From positions 868,001-932,000 of the forward strand of contig CAVZZV010000005.1 in NCBI GenBank assembly GCA_963779845.1: a DNA stretch of 64,000 nucleotides. Direction: 5' to 3'. Position 1 is the first letter of the stretch. The number at the start of each line of letters is the position of its first letter. The DNA is from CAVZZV01 sp963779845. Its GTDB lineage: Bacteria > Bacteroidota > Bacteroidia > Bacteroidales > GCA-2748055. The notes below the pieces were generated by a model. The model had not been told where the DNA came from. It worked only from the letters and a program-made list of their open reading frames with translations, and did no database searches. The position numbers and the translations under genes were made by a program. Positions 45,526 to 55,543 of the stretch are shown here, piece by piece.

Positions 45526-47820
45526 TTAATATTCAAAAACCGCTGCATCAAGCAACTCAATATTTGCCTTTTTATTCGTTGCAATAGTAATTGTATTCTC
45601 ACCTATTCTCAGGTAATTCATTTCTTCATCAAAAAGCACATAAAAGTTTATACTCGGTTCTCCGAATCTTGCATCAAGCTTTGTTTTCCTAAATGCATTT
45701 CCATTTATTTTAATTTCACTGTCAGTAAATCCTTTAATAGCCACAGTTGTATTGGCCGGAAGTTTTTCAAGTTCAAATGTTTTGCTAACAGTTATTGGAC
45801 CTGTAATTTCTGTATTTATGCCGATGAAATCATTTTTTTCACCAAAAGGGAGATGCACGTTTCTTCCTGTTTCCGATTTCCAAACCGAAGCAAAATCAAT
45901 TATTGGTTTTAAATCCGGAGCCATATAAATGGTTTTATTGATGGCTTTAATATCTTCAATCGGTATTTTAGAAACTTTGCGATCATAGGTTAAATATCCG
46001 TTCAGTTCATGCTCCACATCCGTTATTTGAGTATAGACTAACCCATTACAACCACTTCCGGCATTTAGACAACGTACAGTTTCAATGAACTTTCGATAGG
46101 CATCTTCAAAAATCTCTGGTGTACTATAGGTATGTCTTCCGGTCTCTTCAGTGAAACTGTAGCTATCTTTTGGTATAAAATTGTTATGCCCTTTTTGCTC
46201 GGGAGGATTTGATTCTGAATACCAAGTATGCCCGGGTATTGCCAGATTTATTCCTGCCGCTTCACCAATTAACAGTGCTCGTTCTCCATTTAGTTTATAG
46301 TCCGCCCCATTATTTCTTGGATAAAAAGTGTAATCATGCACATCCATTACATCCCCAAAAGCTTCATCGGTCCAACCACTTGCGCAGTTAATAATCCGTG
46401 TTGAGTCGTAATTTTTTATCCAGTTTGTATAAAATCCCGTATTATGCTGGCTCCAGCCTTCATTGAATACAATCCACATTACAATAGAAGGATGGTTGTG
46501 CAACCAATCGACCATGGACTTAAATTCTGTATGCCATTGTTTAGCAGCAGCATCGTCAATGGTTTGTCCATATTTAGGCATGCAGGTCATATCCTGCCAT
46601 ACAAGAAGTCCTAGTTTATCAGCCCAATAGTACCAACGATCAGGATGAGTTTTAATATGGACCCGAACCATATTACAACCTATTTTTTTAAGGTATTCGA
46701 GATCGAATTTTATTGCCTCTTCCGAAGGAGGTGTTAAACCTCCATTTGGCCAATATCCCTGATCTAGAGGGCCATACTGAAAAATCGGCTCATTGTTTAA
46801 ATGAATTCTTCTATAACCATCAGCAGCGGTTTTAACCTCAATTTTTCGCATTCCAAAATAGCTGCTTACTTCATCTATAACTTTTCCATCCCTTTTCAAA
46901 ATAACTTTCAGATCGTACAAAAATGGATTTTCGGGACTCCAGGCTTTAAATTCCTGAATAGGAATCATTAATTCTTCTCCACTAATTGCAGCCTTTTCTG
47001 CCACCAAACTACTTCCATCAAATACCTGAACTAATAATTCAGATTTACCCGATGTAAGGCTTGTATTTAGTTTAACCGCTGCATTATCGAAATCGGGAGT
47101 AATCTTAATATTTTCAATTGAATTTTCGGGAACCGGTTCAATCCATACCGTTTTCCAAATTCCACCAGTAGGCTGATATCGGAAACCTTGTCGGTTTTCA
47201 GGCATAATCTGCTTTCCAATAGCCTGACTCTGCCCTTCAGTAGCGTCCCAAACACAAACACTTATTGTATTTTTTCCTGAAACTAAAAAATCTGTAATAT
47301 TAAAAGTAAAAGGGTCATATCCACCTCGATGTTGTCCAACTCTTTTCTGGTTTACATATATACTTGTTTCCCAATCGCTGGCTTCCAAATGGAGTAAAAT
47401 ATTTTGTTTATCCCATTTTCCGGGAATAGAAAATTCTTTCTGGTACCATAATACCTGATTAGACCTTAAAATTTTTCCAACACCCGACAATGGCGCATCG
47501 ATAGCAAAAGGAACCAAAATTTTTCCTTCCCATTCATAAGGAATCTCTCGTGTAGTCCAACTTTTTTCTTTTGTTAAGCCCTGCAGGGGCTCGAATTCAT
47601 TGGACTCAAGCTTATAATCCCATAAACCGTTAAGATTCATCCACTCATCACGAACCATTTGTGGGCGAGGATATTCAGGCAAAGCTTCATTAGGGTTGAC
47701 TTGTTCGGCAAATTCCGTTTGCAAGGGTGAGGGTGCCATTTTGAAATCCACCGTATTTGAACATCCTAAAATAAAAAAACCCAGAAAGGCAGATAAAATA
47801 GTTAAATTAAAAATTCTCAT
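45526..47820 (-). CDS. GH2-family glycosidase, lipoprotein
   Basis: A 764-residue lipoprotein (lipobox ILGC, Cys20). It has the GH2 layout: sugar-binding domain (about 55-225), immunoglobulin-like domain (about 235-330) and TIM barrel. The acid/base is Glu454 in VFNEGWSQ, and the probable nucleophile is Glu520 in LLIGEAAG. GH2 includes beta-galactosidases, beta-glucuronidases, alpha-L-arabinopyranosidases and others. The specificity cannot be assigned, though an L-arabinopyranose or galactose/glucuronate role would fit the locus. It precedes the enolase-like gene on the same strand by 42 bases. Confidence 0.92.
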   Translation of the reverse strand: MRIFNLTILSAFLGFFILGCSNTVDFKMAPSPLQTEFAEQVNPNEALPEYPRPQMVRDEWMNLNGLWDYKLESNEFEPLQGLTKEKSWTTREIPYEWEGKILVPFAIDAPLSGVGKILRSNQVLWYQKEFSIPGKWDKQNILLHLEASDWETSIYVNQKRVGQHRGGYDPFTFNITDFLVSGKNTISVCVWDATEGQSQAIGKQIMPENRQGFRYQPTGGIWKTVWIEPVPENSIENIKITPDFDNAAVKLNTSLTSGKSELLVQVFDGSSLVAEKAAISGEELMIPIQEFKAWSPENPFLYDLKVILKRDGKVIDEVSSYFGMRKIEVKTAADGYRRIHLNNEPIFQYGPLDQGYWPNGGLTPPSEEAIKFDLEYLKKIGCNMVRVHIKTHPDRWYYWADKLGLLVWQDMTCMPKYGQTIDDAAAKQWHTEFKSMVDWLHNHPSIVMWIVFNEGWSQHNTGFYTNWIKNYDSTRIINCASGWTDEAFGDVMDVHDYTFYPRNNGADYKLNGERALLIGEAAGINLAIPGHTWYSESNPPEQKGHNNFIPKDSYSFTEETGRHTYSTPEIFEDAYRKFIETVRCLNAGSGCNGLVYTQITDVEHELNGYLTYDRKVSKIPIEDIKAINKTIYMAPDLKPIIDFASVWKSETGRNVHLPFGEKNDFIGINTEITGPITVSKTFELEKLPANTTVAIKGFTDSEIKINGNAFRKTKLDARFGEPSINFYVLFDEEMNYLRIGENTITIATNKKANIELLDAAVFEY

Positions 47821-48144
47821 AAGTTAAAATTATAAGTTGTTTAAATTTTCTTTGATTCAATTCTTTTGTTAATCCCTATTGTCTTAACCCACTATAACCT
47901 GGACAATATTATAAAAATGGTTCAGTACTTCCTTATTTTCAATTAAAATGCACTGCCTTCCACATAGCAGTAGGTTATTGCAAAGAAATAATTTTAAAAT
48001 TCGCACAGATCGGCTGGAAAACTCACCCCAAAAGGATTAGAGAAAAAGAAGTAGAGATTTAATCTCCATGATTGATTAAAACTCTACTTCTCTTAAAAGC
48101 TTAAAACATGTTATGCTCCAATCCAATATCTCCAATAATACCCA
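47821..48144. other. Intergenic stretch between the broken susD and the GH2 gene
   Basis: No gene is seen on either strand. It contains the strong hairpin at 48047-48091, and the left part probably holds the promoter of the GH2 gene. Confidence 0.6.
48047..48091. terminator. Strong terminator behind the broken SusC/SusD unit
   Basis: A 10-bp outer stem (48047-48056 with 48082-48091), one A-A mismatch, a 7-bp inner stem (48058-48064 with 48074-48080) and a 9-base loop. On the minus strand it is followed by TCTTTTTCTC. It lies 53 bases past the stop of the broken SusD, so that transcript once ended here. Confidence 0.8.
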
Positions 48145-49640
48145 CTATTGATATCCATCATTTTGAACTAAATTTTCATTAGCATCAATTTCAGGTTGTG
48201 GAATAGGAAATAAACGGTGGAAGGGTCTGGCCAGGCTTTTCCCTCTATCCAAAGCATTTTGGATGAACCTGTCGTGTCTAATTAAATCCGGCCTTCTTTT
48301 TCCTTCACTGTAAAACTCCCAAGCTCTTTCATCCAGTATTTTATCTATAAAAGTAGCCTGATCCGGAATATCAGTAAGAGTATAATCTTCTAGTCCCGCT
48401 CTATTTCTTACCTCATTTAATAAATCTAAAGCCTCTTGAGAGACAGTACCAGTGGACATTACCAATCCTTCTGATCGGGTTAACAATATTTGGGAATACC
48501 TGATATAGGGTACATCCTGACCTCCGATTAGTGGATCTGCCGTATCCTCATCAATAGGGTACTTAAAACTCCTTGGATGATTATATTTATCACCTGTTGG
48601 TCCTTCGTTTGGATCAAGTAAGTTTACAAAAACCCCTTTACTTGAAATATACTCTGTAAGAATCAAATCAGCTCTTTTATCGTTTGCATCAAAGGTGTGG
48701 TAAAATGCATCCTGAATAGTTGACTGGGTTGCAGCATTTACTACACTGGTAGGATAATCTCCCGGAAGCACATTTCGGGTCCAGTTAGATTCCAACTGGT
48801 TCAACGTCTATGTTAGGGAAAACATAAATCATTTCATTATTACCTTCATTATCCAATGCAAAAATATCCGCATAATTAGGCAATAATTGGTAAACCCCTA
48901 AATCAATTACTTCTTGAGCTGTTTGTGCGGCATCACGCCCATTTTTTTGCATTTAACTGAAACTGGGCCAACACGCCTAAAGCCGAACCACGAGTTGCTC
49001 TGCCAAATTCAGTTTGCCGGTACTGTTGTCGGCAGTAACAGGAGCAGCTGCTGTAAGTTCTGAAATCACGAAATCTTCAATCTCCTGAGTTGAGGCACGT
49101 TCCGGAAAAAGTTCATTTGTATTCTCAGTAATCAAAGGAACTCCTCCAAACCAGTCATAAAGAAAATTATAAGCAGTTGCCCTAAGAAATTTAGCTTCCC
49201 CCAGATATCTATCTTTAAATGTCCTGACTTAATAATGGATGATCTGGAATCAGCCGTCACCAATATATTTGCATCCCTTATAGCCCTATAGTTTTTACGC
49301 CAATAATCCTGGATAACAGCAGTCCATGCCCAGGATCAAAACTAAAATCCTGATACTTTCTTAGTGTATTATTATAATAAGATCCAATATAATCTTCAAA
49401 TACATCTGTCGTGCATTCATTTAAAGCGATATAGTCGGCGGCACCTCCCCATCCATTTAATTGACCATTGGCATAAGCTGAAGCTAAAAGTGCTTCAATA
49501 CCTTCTTGTGTATCCAAGAAAGCGTCCCGAAAATTCAGATTTTGGTTCAATTTCTAACGGTTTTTCACAGCTCGATAGTAAAAAGAGCTAATAAACCTAA
49601 TGGCAAATACTGAATATCTATTTAATAATTTCATTTTCAT
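48145..49640 (-). pseudogene. Broken SusD-family protein
   Basis: The signal region starts at ATG 49638-49640 (MKMKLLNRYSVF). The N-terminal part (LNFRDAFLDTQEGIEALLAS, 49550 to about 49300) and the C-terminal part (48804-48145, 219 residues: QILLTRSEGLVMS, PDLIRHDRFIQNAL, LFPIPQPEID, NDGYQ) are readable, but they sit in different frames with further breaks between. The total length is normal for SusD. It partners the broken SusC at 49648-53080. Disrupted at several points, it is probably non-functional unless these are assembly errors. Confidence 0.85.
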
Positions 49641-49647
49641 TTTAGTT

Positions 49648-52600
49648 TTAAAATCCTACATTAATTCCTAATTGAAATATCCTTGATGACGGATAAGGCA
49701 GTACGATCTAAACGTAGCTCCTGATTGCCCCAATGAATTAACATCCGGGATCATATCCTGGATAGTCAGTTATCATGAATAGATTCTGTCCTCCAATAAA
49801 TACATCAAGAGACTTTAAAAAGTTTATATTAGTCCATAGGAACAGCGTATGACAACTGCACATTCTTTAAACGAATAAAAGATGCATCTGATACTAAAAA
49901 ACTGTTGGATTGCGAACCTCCATATAAACTTGAAGTTTATTGCAGATGGCCATTTATTAGCTTGGATTTTCCGGAGTCCAACGATTAAGCAATGGTTCTG
50001 CCAAGCGGTTTCTATAAGTATCATTTGGGATAAAGCGCATCATATAGTTGCCCAATTCATCAACTCCTGACCTAAAGCCCCATCAACAAATATATTAAGC
50101 TTGAAAATTCTTATAACTGAAGTGAATTGTTAATACCGAAGGTGAAATCTGGATAAGGATTACCTAAAACAACCCTATCATGCATCAGTAATTTGGTCAT
50201 CTTTGTTAACATCCAGCCATATTGGGTTTCCTGGCACTATAGTTCGGTTGAGCAGCAATAGGGTCCTGTCCTTCTTGAAAAATTCCTATTGCTTTAGTCC
50301 CGTAGTACGAATAGAGCGCTTCCCCTGGTTTAATAAGTGATGATATTGGTCGCATTTATATTGGATAATCTCTGGTATATTACCTAAACTTACTACCTCA
50401 TTTTTAGAGGTTGAAAAATTTAGATCCGTTGACCATTGCAAAACCCCGGTCAAATTAACGGTACTAAGCATAACTTCTATACCTGAATTATCAACCTGGC
50501 CTACATTACTGGCAAGTATTGAAAACCCGGAAGTACTTGGTATTGGCAGGTTAAGGAGTAAATCTTTATTTGACTTTTTATAATAATCGATACTTCCTCT
50601 TATTCTGGATTTTAAAAAGCCGAAATCCAATCCAAAATTCAGCTGTTCAGAAGTTTCCCATTTTAAATCCGGGTTTGGTATCCTGGAAGGAGATACGCCC
50701 GATACCTGTTGTCCACCAATAACAGCAATAGGCACCTCCTGAATAGGTAGCAAGCGCACGTCCAATTCCAATATCATCGTTACCAAGTTGTCCCCAACCT
50801 GCTCTTAATTTTAAATCGGAAATACATTGAAGAATCTTTCCAGAAATGATTCGTTTATTTATTCTCCAGGCTCCGGAAAAAGAAAGAGAAATAGCCATAT
50901 CTCTTATTTGCTCCAAAATTGGAAGACCCATCAGCTCTTATTGAAGCTGTAAATAAATACTTATCCTCAAAGCCATAATTAATCCTACCTAAATAAGACA
51001 ACAATCTACGTTCTGAAGCAAAACTACCCACTTGATTTAATGCCTGAGTTCCTATCCCTAAATCATTTGTTTCAATAACATCTGAAGCAAATCCCTGGGT
51101 TCCAGCAGAAACGGTCCTATTCTCAAAAGACTGATAGGTGTTTCCTATCAATGCAGTAAATGAATGCTTATCAGCAAACGTTTTAGAATAGGTCAAAATA
51201 CCTTCTAGCAGCGTATTTGACAATGCACCATCTATAATAGTGGCAATACCTCCTGCAGATTCACCTTGTTGAGATATCCTGTTTGAATAAATATCTTTTC
51301 GTTTCGTAGTTCTATCAGACCCTAAGGTGATTTTAGCTTTTAAATCAGGATGTGATGCTATACTCTCCATAAACATTTATGATGGTACGATTAACCTCTT
51401 CTTTTACTTTTTGTCCATTTATTAAAGCATAAGGACTATCTATAGTTAATGCAAATAATCCCATCTTTATCTGGTCTAAAAACACTACCATCATCATTAA
51501 AGATAGGATTAACGGGTGGAGTTATTCAGTGCCAAATAAACGGCATCACCTTGTTGATTAATGGAAAATCCATTTACAGGAACCTGTTTATTCTTTTCAA
51601 ACGAAGTATTTAATTTAATTCCAAAAGTGAATTTATCACTAACCTTTTGATCTAAATTCAATCTGAGCCTGATAACGATTGTAACCTGTATTCTTTATAA
51701 TTCCTTCCTGATCATAGTAACTAATTGACGAATAATATGAGGTTCCACCTGATTGTCCGGATAAAGATAAATTATGGCTTTGTGTAGACCCTATTTGCAA
51801 TATCTCATCTTGCCAGTCTGTTCCGGCTCCTACAGAATTGATAAAATCATCATCAAAAGGCGCTGTAAAACCTCTTTCTATTTCCAATTGGTTCATAACA
51901 TCAATATACTCTGACGTACTTAATAAATCAATTTTTTTTCTAATCTGGGAAACAGAATAGCTCGTGTTATAATTAAATTTAGGACTAGTACTTGTACCAC
52001 TTTTAGTAGTAATAAGAACTACACCATTAGCCCCTCTTGAACCATATATAGCTGCTGCAGAAGCATCTTTAAGAATTTCAATAGATTTAATATCGGATGG
52101 GTTTATTGAATTTAAAGGATTGTTCTGGGGTAATTGACCGTTAAATCCACTATTTAATTCTCCAGTTGCAGTAGAAACGTTGTTAATCGGAAATCCATCT
52201 ACAACATAAAGAGGTTCTTGACCTGCCGTTATTGAACCTGTTCCTCTTATTCTAACAGAAACACCACCACCTGGTGCATGGCTTGATTGTGTAATCTGCA
52301 CACCAGCAGCCCTTCCCTGTAGCAACTGATCTACCGAAACTGGATTGACTTGGTTTAAATCATCTTCGTTAAGCGAAACTACCGATCCTGTTAAATCACT
52401 TTTTTCTGATCGTTCCATAACCTATGGCAACTACCTCATCTAACCCAATAGCATCGGTGGCCAGTGAAAACATCTATGGTGGTTTGGTTGCCCACTGCTA
52501 TTTCCTGGGTTAACATTCCCACAAATGAAAATACCAATATGGCATTTTCAGGAATATTCTCCATGGAATGTACTTCCCGTCCATATTGGTCACTGTTCCA

Positions 52601-53080
52601 ATGGAGGTTCCTTTAAGAACGATCGATACCCCAGGTAGCGGTTGGCCATATTCATCGGTAACAGTTCCGGAAATGGATTTTTGCATGTGAGTCTTACCTC
52701 TCTGATTTCATATTACTCGTCATCCATAATAACTACATACCGATCAATAACTTCATATCTGACTTTTTCAGGAAGCGTATTGTCCAGAATTTCTTCCACT
52801 GTCTTATTCTTTACATCAAGATTAACTTTCAGATTTGGATCAAACTTTGAACCCGAAAATGCAAATCTAAACTCTGTCTGATTTTCAATTTCCTGAAACA
52901 TCTCGCTGATAGGATATTCCAGTAAATTTTAAAGTTAGTTTCGTGCTCTGTGAGTAGATACTCGCAGAAACCATCATGGTTGGAAACAATAAAATGAAAT
53001 GTGGTTAGTTTCATAATTTTTACAATTCTTCGAAACAGAGAAAGCTCATCCCCTGTCAGGAAACGTTTTCTTTTTTTCAT
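49648..53080 (-). pseudogene. Broken SusC-family TonB-dependent transporter
   Basis: Full-length in extent (about 1,144 codons) but interrupted many times. Readable blocks are 53080-52829 (MKKRKRFLTGDELSLFRR), 52901-52713 (STN domain), 52418-51639 (plug, ILKDASAAAIYGSRGANG), 51376-50855 and 50786-50286 (barrel), and the end FQLGINVGF at 49648. The first ~245 residues are nearly identical to the intact SusC at 39699-43014, while the plug and barrel are clearly different. Many breaks in the N-terminal part are extra single bases. The downstream partner SusD at 48145-49640 is damaged in the same way. Confidence 0.88.
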
Positions 53081-53106
53081 AAATTTGCGTGTTTTAGTTA
53101 ATAAAA

Positions 53107-53203
53107 TTGCTGATTAGGTTCTCCTGCATTCTTTTCACACTTCATTCATTAATTTTGTGTTCTGACCTATATACGTTTGAAAATGAACTTTCCGTGACCG
53201 GGG
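53107..53203. repeat. 97-bp direct repeat, copy 2 (with fecR deletion scar)
   Basis: Matches 44046-44142. From ATG 53127-53129 only about seven fecR codons (MQENLIS) remain before the sequence runs into the region just upstream of the broken SusC. The rest of this fecR copy has been lost. It lies between the ECF sigma gene and the broken SusC, where fecR would be expected. Confidence 0.85.
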
Positions 53204-53232
53204 TTGTGATGTTAAATCCACAGGGCAAGTTT

Positions 53233-53793
53233 TTAATTCTTTTTCATCTCCAGGCGAATAAAAGCGAGCGCCTTGCGCAATTGGGTGTCAACTGTATTTA
53301 CGGAAATGTGTAACTTTAACGCAATTTCTTTGTAAGACAGTCCTTCGATTTTGTTTAGTTTGAATATATTCTTTCTTTTTTCCGGTAATCTTTCAATCAG
53401 TGTAAAAATCATTTTTTCCAACTCCGAATACTCAACCATTGCAAGCGTATTCAAACCGTTTTTATTCCCCCCATTCAATTGGGAGCAAAATTCTTCCAGG
53501 TATTTTTGTTTATGCAATCTCTTTCGCAAAATATCCACGACCATATTTCTGGAAATCGCAAAAAGATAGATTTCTAATTTTTTATCTTCTTTTATTGATT
53601 CTCTGCTTAACCAGAGTTTCAGATATATTTCCTGTAATATGCTTTCACAATCTTCACCCAAGGGCAGCACTTTTAGGAGAAATCCTTTTAACTTTCCTTT
53701 AGTTCTGTGAAAAATCAATTCAAAGGCCATTTCATTGCCACCTCTTAATTGATCAATGAGCTCACGTTCAATATCTTTATCGAATCCTGCCAA
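53233..53793 (-). CDS. ECF RNA polymerase sigma factor
   Basis: A 186-residue sigma-70 of the extracytoplasmic-function type. Region 2 is at about 20-95 (LQEIYLKLWLSRE, FAISRNMVVDILRKR) and region 4 at about 130-180 (LPEKRKNIFKLNKIEGLSYK, HISVNTVDTQLRKALAFIR). It is the only sigma factor in the window and would be held by the FecR at 43106-44068. Its normal neighbour position, just upstream of fecR, now holds only the deletion scar at 53107-53129. It probably drives one or both SusC/SusD units. Confidence 0.95.
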   Translation of the reverse strand: MAGFDKDIERELIDQLRGGNEMAFELIFHRTKGKLKGFLLKVLPLGEDCESILQEIYLKLWLSRESIKEDKKLEIYLFAISRNMVVDILRKRLHKQKYLEEFCSQLNGGNKNGLNTLAMVEYSELEKMIFTLIERLPEKRKNIFKLNKIEGLSYKEIALKLHISVNTVDTQLRKALAFIRLEMKKN

Positions 53794-53976
53794 TTAGCTC
53801 AATTTTAAATTATAGTTAGTAATATACTAAGTTAAGAAAGTAATTTTAAAATAAAAAGCTTGTCCTTAAGTTTTTGCATTTCCTGGATGAACCAGTTTAG
53901 GTTTTCCGTCTGAGACTCATTTTCCCGGATTGGTAAAGTAAGAAAAAACAGGAGTCAAAGAACAGACTATCACCTT

Positions 53977-55380
53977 TCATTCAGTTCCTGAGGTTTTTCG
54001 GTGCCATTCCAATAACCGCCCTGCCAGTTTCCCCGCGAGATCATCATGCGATCTTACCAGATTACTACGTTCCCCCGGATCTGAGGATAGGTTGTACAGT
54101 TGCAGTCCCGTTGAGTCGGTTTCCATCAGCAGCTTCCAGTCTCCTGACCTTATAGCCAGCCTGGGAGAAACATACTCCTCTTTTCCAGGTCGCGGATCGT
54201 TGACGTAATACCAGTAAAGATCTTTAGTGCGCGAAAATGGTTCATCAAACCAGGCGGAGCTTACATCTTCACCGTCTAGTTCCTGATCCAATGGAAGCGG
54301 GGCATTGACCAGGCTACATAGAGAGGGAAAGAGGTCAGCGGCTGAAAAAACCGTTGTGCTATCCCAGGCATTTTCCCTGATGTGCCCAGGCCATGAAATG
54401 ATAAATGGCATGCGACAGCCTCCTTCGTAAAGGCTCCATTTTCGACCGAAAAAGGGACCCGTGCTGCCCGGAGGCAGGTATCCTTCCTGGTAATACTCCG
54501 GCCAGTCCGTCGGACCGTTGTCGCTGGTGAAGATGATGATCGTGTTATCAATGATCCCCATTTTCTCCAGCCCGCGGAGGAAACGCCCTATCTCCTGGTC
54601 GAGATGGTCCAGTACAGCAAGAAATTTCTGCTCATAGGGATTGTCCGTAATCCCGGCATATTTTTCCGCCTCTCCCTCTGCCGGAAGTAAAGGATCATGG
54701 ACATCATAAGTCCAAAGGTTGACATACAAGGGCTCTTTTCGGTTCCTGGAGATAAAGTTCAGGGCACTATCCACCCAAATGCCGGTAAGCTGATGTTTGT
54801 GATCAACCCAGTATGCCTTGCCAGGGGTGGTCTGGGCTGATATAGAATCATAATGCTCCCCCACCATACAAAGTTTATCTCCCATACTGTATTTATCGGT
54901 CAGAGCCTTATCATATCCGAATTCTTCCGGCATGGGGGCATCGTCAATGCCTTTGCCGCCACCAATATGCCATTTGCCAAAATGACCCGTCTTATAACCA
55001 AGCTTCTTTAATTGTCTGGCCAGGGAAGGAGCTTCCGGAGGCAGGTAATCCGCCATGTTTCGCTCCAGGTTAGACTCACGGGTAAAAAAATAAGAATTCA
55101 CCCTCCAGCGCGCAGGAAACTGCCCTGTAATAAATGACACGCGGGATGGCGAGCAAACGGGAGAGTTGACATAGAACTGGGTATAAGAGGTACCCGTTTC
55201 GGCCAGCCTGTCCAGGTTAGGTGTATTGATCAATTCATTGCCATAACAGCTCAGGTCCCCATACCCCAAATCGTCAGCTAAAATAAGGATGATATTGGGA
55301 CGAGGCGCATTTTCATTTGAATTTTTGGAGAGGCATCCTGTTAAAAGGAATGTTATGAGTATTATCCACGTGTATTTCAT
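53977..55380 (-). CDS. S1 sulfatase lipoprotein, CSPSR type
   Basis: A 467-residue protein with lipobox LTGC (Cys16). Asp36/Asp37 lie in LADDLGYGD, formylglycine motif C76-S-P-S-R with FITG, GKWHIGGGKG and TSDNGPTDW. Closest in the window is 36070-37539. It appears to be the most G+C-rich sulfatase here by eye, so it may have a different origin. It is separated from the ECF sigma gene by 183 bases and follows the GH106-like gene on the same strand. Substrate unknown. Confidence 0.92.
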   Translation of the reverse strand: MKYTWIILITFLLTGCLSKNSNENAPRPNIILILADDLGYGDLSCYGNELINTPNLDRLAETGTSYTQFYVNSPVCSPSRVSFITGQFPARWRVNSYFFTRESNLERNMADYLPPEAPSLARQLKKLGYKTGHFGKWHIGGGKGIDDAPMPEEFGYDKALTDKYSMGDKLCMVGEHYDSISAQTTPGKAYWVDHKHQLTGIWVDSALNFISRNRKEPLYVNLWTYDVHDPLLPAEGEAEKYAGITDNPYEQKFLAVLDHLDQEIGRFLRGLEKMGIIDNTIIIFTSDNGPTDWPEYYQEGYLPPGSTGPFFGRKWSLYEGGCRMPFIISWPGHIRENAWDSTTVFSAADLFPSLCSLVNAPLPLDQELDGEDVSSAWFDEPFSRTKDLYWYYVNDPRPGKEEYVSPRLAIRSGDWKLLMETDSTGLQLYNLSSDPGERSNLVRSHDDLAGKLAGRLLEWHRKTSGTE

Positions 55381-55543
55381 AATTCAAAATGTTTTATGCC
55401 TTCTGGTTTACTTCATGTATCTGATTGCTATGTTAACTTTAGAAGGGATTTCAATGTCCGGGTCGCCTTATAGTTTCTCCCATAAACAATTTCGAATCCT
55501 GGAAGTTTAAAAAAATAAGATGAAGAGGAGAACTGTACCCTCT

